From positions 1 to 13,848 of the forward strand of contig DAOVVQ010000074.1 of the NCBI GenBank assembly GCA_030637065.1: a stretch of 13,848 nt of DNA, given 5' to 3'. The translations under genes and the position numbers were made by a program. Shown here piece after piece: positions 13,504 to 13,848 of this stretch. Numbering within the stretch: position 1 is the first letter of the stretch; each line of letters begins with the position of its first letter. The notes beneath the pieces were generated by a model. That model saw only the letters and a program-made list of their open reading frames with translations, was not told where the DNA came from and searched no databases. Origin of the DNA: Planctomycetota bacterium (lineage in GTDB: Bacteria; Planctomycetota; Phycisphaerae; Sedimentisphaerales; Anaerohalosphaeraceae).

Positions 13504-13518
13504 CCCTGTTTTTCAGGG
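13504..13518 (-). terminator. Hairpin after the TusA-domain gene (weak terminator candidate)
   Basis: CCCTG-TTTTT-CAGGG forms a 5-bp perfect stem with a 5-base loop. It starts 19 nt after the TAG of the TusA-domain gene, reading the minus strand. The stem is GC-rich, but the following bases (TATATCCC) are not a T-tract, so termination is uncertain. Part of it, CTGAAAAAC on the minus strand, can also pair with GTTTTTCAG further downstream. Confidence 0.3.
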
Positions 13519-13537
13519 AAACCACTTCAATAAACCT

Positions 13538-13848
13538 CTATTGTTTACGACGAACCTTAACCGCGAAATGGTCGTCGACTTTATCGATCGAAACAACCTC
13601 ATGGCCCTGCCCGACGAAGCTGTCCGGAACATTTTGAACCGGCTCACCGTCATCGAGCAATACCTCGATAACCTCGCCAACGTCGACCTTTTCCAACGCC
13701 AGCTTGGCCTTGACAAAGTTAAGCGGGCACGCGACACCCAACAGATCGACTTTATGTGTCTTGCCCTCCTCCTCTGTCTCGGCACCGGCGCCTTCTTCGA
13801 TCGGGCCTATCCTGAACTTAAGACGAGCATCGAGCGAACGGAAAAGGT
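13538..13848 (-). CDS. C-terminal part of a protein ending in a TusA-type sulfur-carrier domain
   Basis: The reading frame is open from the window edge (first whole codon at 13846) to TAG at 13538..13540, so the gene starts outside. The visible 102 residues begin LFRSLDARLKFRIGPIEEG, pass through an acidic linker (about 17-29) and end in a TusA/SirA-like domain (about 31-99). That domain has the signature VDLLGVACPLNFVKAKLALE with the persulfide Cys in C-P (residue 40 of the visible part), and VLLDDGEPVQNVPDS. There is no ATG, GTG or TTG between the edge and a TTG just before the C-P motif. Starting there would lose the first strand of the fold, so the domain is fused to something upstream. 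A sulfite/nitrite-reductase-type partner would suit the following cysK and such fusions occur, but it is not visible. Stop to cysK start is 148 bp. Confidence 0.82.
   Translation of the reverse strand, partial: LFRSLDARLKFRIGPIEEGAGAETEEEGKTHKVDLLGVACPLNFVKAKLALEKVDVGEVIEVLLDDGEPVQNVPDSFVGQGHEVVSIDKVDDHFAVKVRRKQ

Noticed and set aside
1..13848. CRISPR arrays, tRNA/rRNA genes, insertion sequences, prophage or integrase genes
   Set aside because: None seen. There are no spaced direct repeats, no transposase-like ORFs, and the coding content is continuous housekeeping and energy metabolism.

Overview
The window reads as part of a bacterial chromosome with every recognisable gene on the minus strand, so the genes are listed here from right to left, in the order of transcription. 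Average GC is a little above 50 %. A six-subunit Na+-pumping NADH:quinone reductase (NQR), an AhbA/NirD-type siroheme decarboxylase and a full run of molybdenum-cofactor genes point to an anaerobic or facultative Gram-negative bacterium. My best guess is the Planctomycetota/PVC side of the tree (for example Phycisphaerae), but this is a weak inference from gene content, not a sequence match.

Right half (13848 to 6742), sulfur and Moco genes. The C-terminal end of a protein carrying a TusA-type persulfide-carrier domain enters from the right edge. Cysteine synthase (cysK), a tRNA 2-thiouridylase (mnmA), a SAM-dependent O-methyltransferase, moeA, moaA, moaC, a stand-alone MOSC-domain protein and a moaB/mogA-type gene follow. 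Gaps are short, and the last three genes overlap. The theme is sulfide and persulfide sulfur being moved into cysteine, tRNA and molybdopterin. moaD, moaE and moeB are not in the window.

Middle (6741 to 5918), two intergenic regions around one small gene. That gene is an Lrp-like protein with the hallmarks of siroheme decarboxylases (AhbA/AhbB/NirDLGH). Both it and the nqr operon have a good sigma70-type promoter, and upstream of each promoter lies a copy of the same 16-bp palindrome (TTCTCA-N4-TGAGAA type). This suggests a shared regulator.

Left half (5917 to 383), nqrA-B-C-D-E-F. Four of the five junctions are overlaps or a 1-nt gap, and the last gap is 9 nt. The complex is unusual. NqrA ends in a double [4Fe-4S] ferredoxin module of the kind known from RnfC, and NqrD has an N-terminal cysteine/glycine-rich extension. 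NqrB has an SNAT instead of an SGAT flavin-attachment motif, and NqrB, NqrC and NqrF are shorter than the Vibrio subunits. It looks like a compact NQR that has kept or gained RNF-like iron-sulfur features.

Left end (382 to 1). Thirty-one bases after nqrF lies a 48-codon ORF with a good ribosome-binding site. Its product has a W-x-x-P-x-L-E motif like the leader of RRE/PqqD-recognised RiPP precursors. After about 190 bp of GC-rich DNA that I could not assign, another gene starts (SD, then ATG ATG AAA TTT) and runs off the left edge. The small peptide and that unseen neighbour are the best candidates here for something undescribed.
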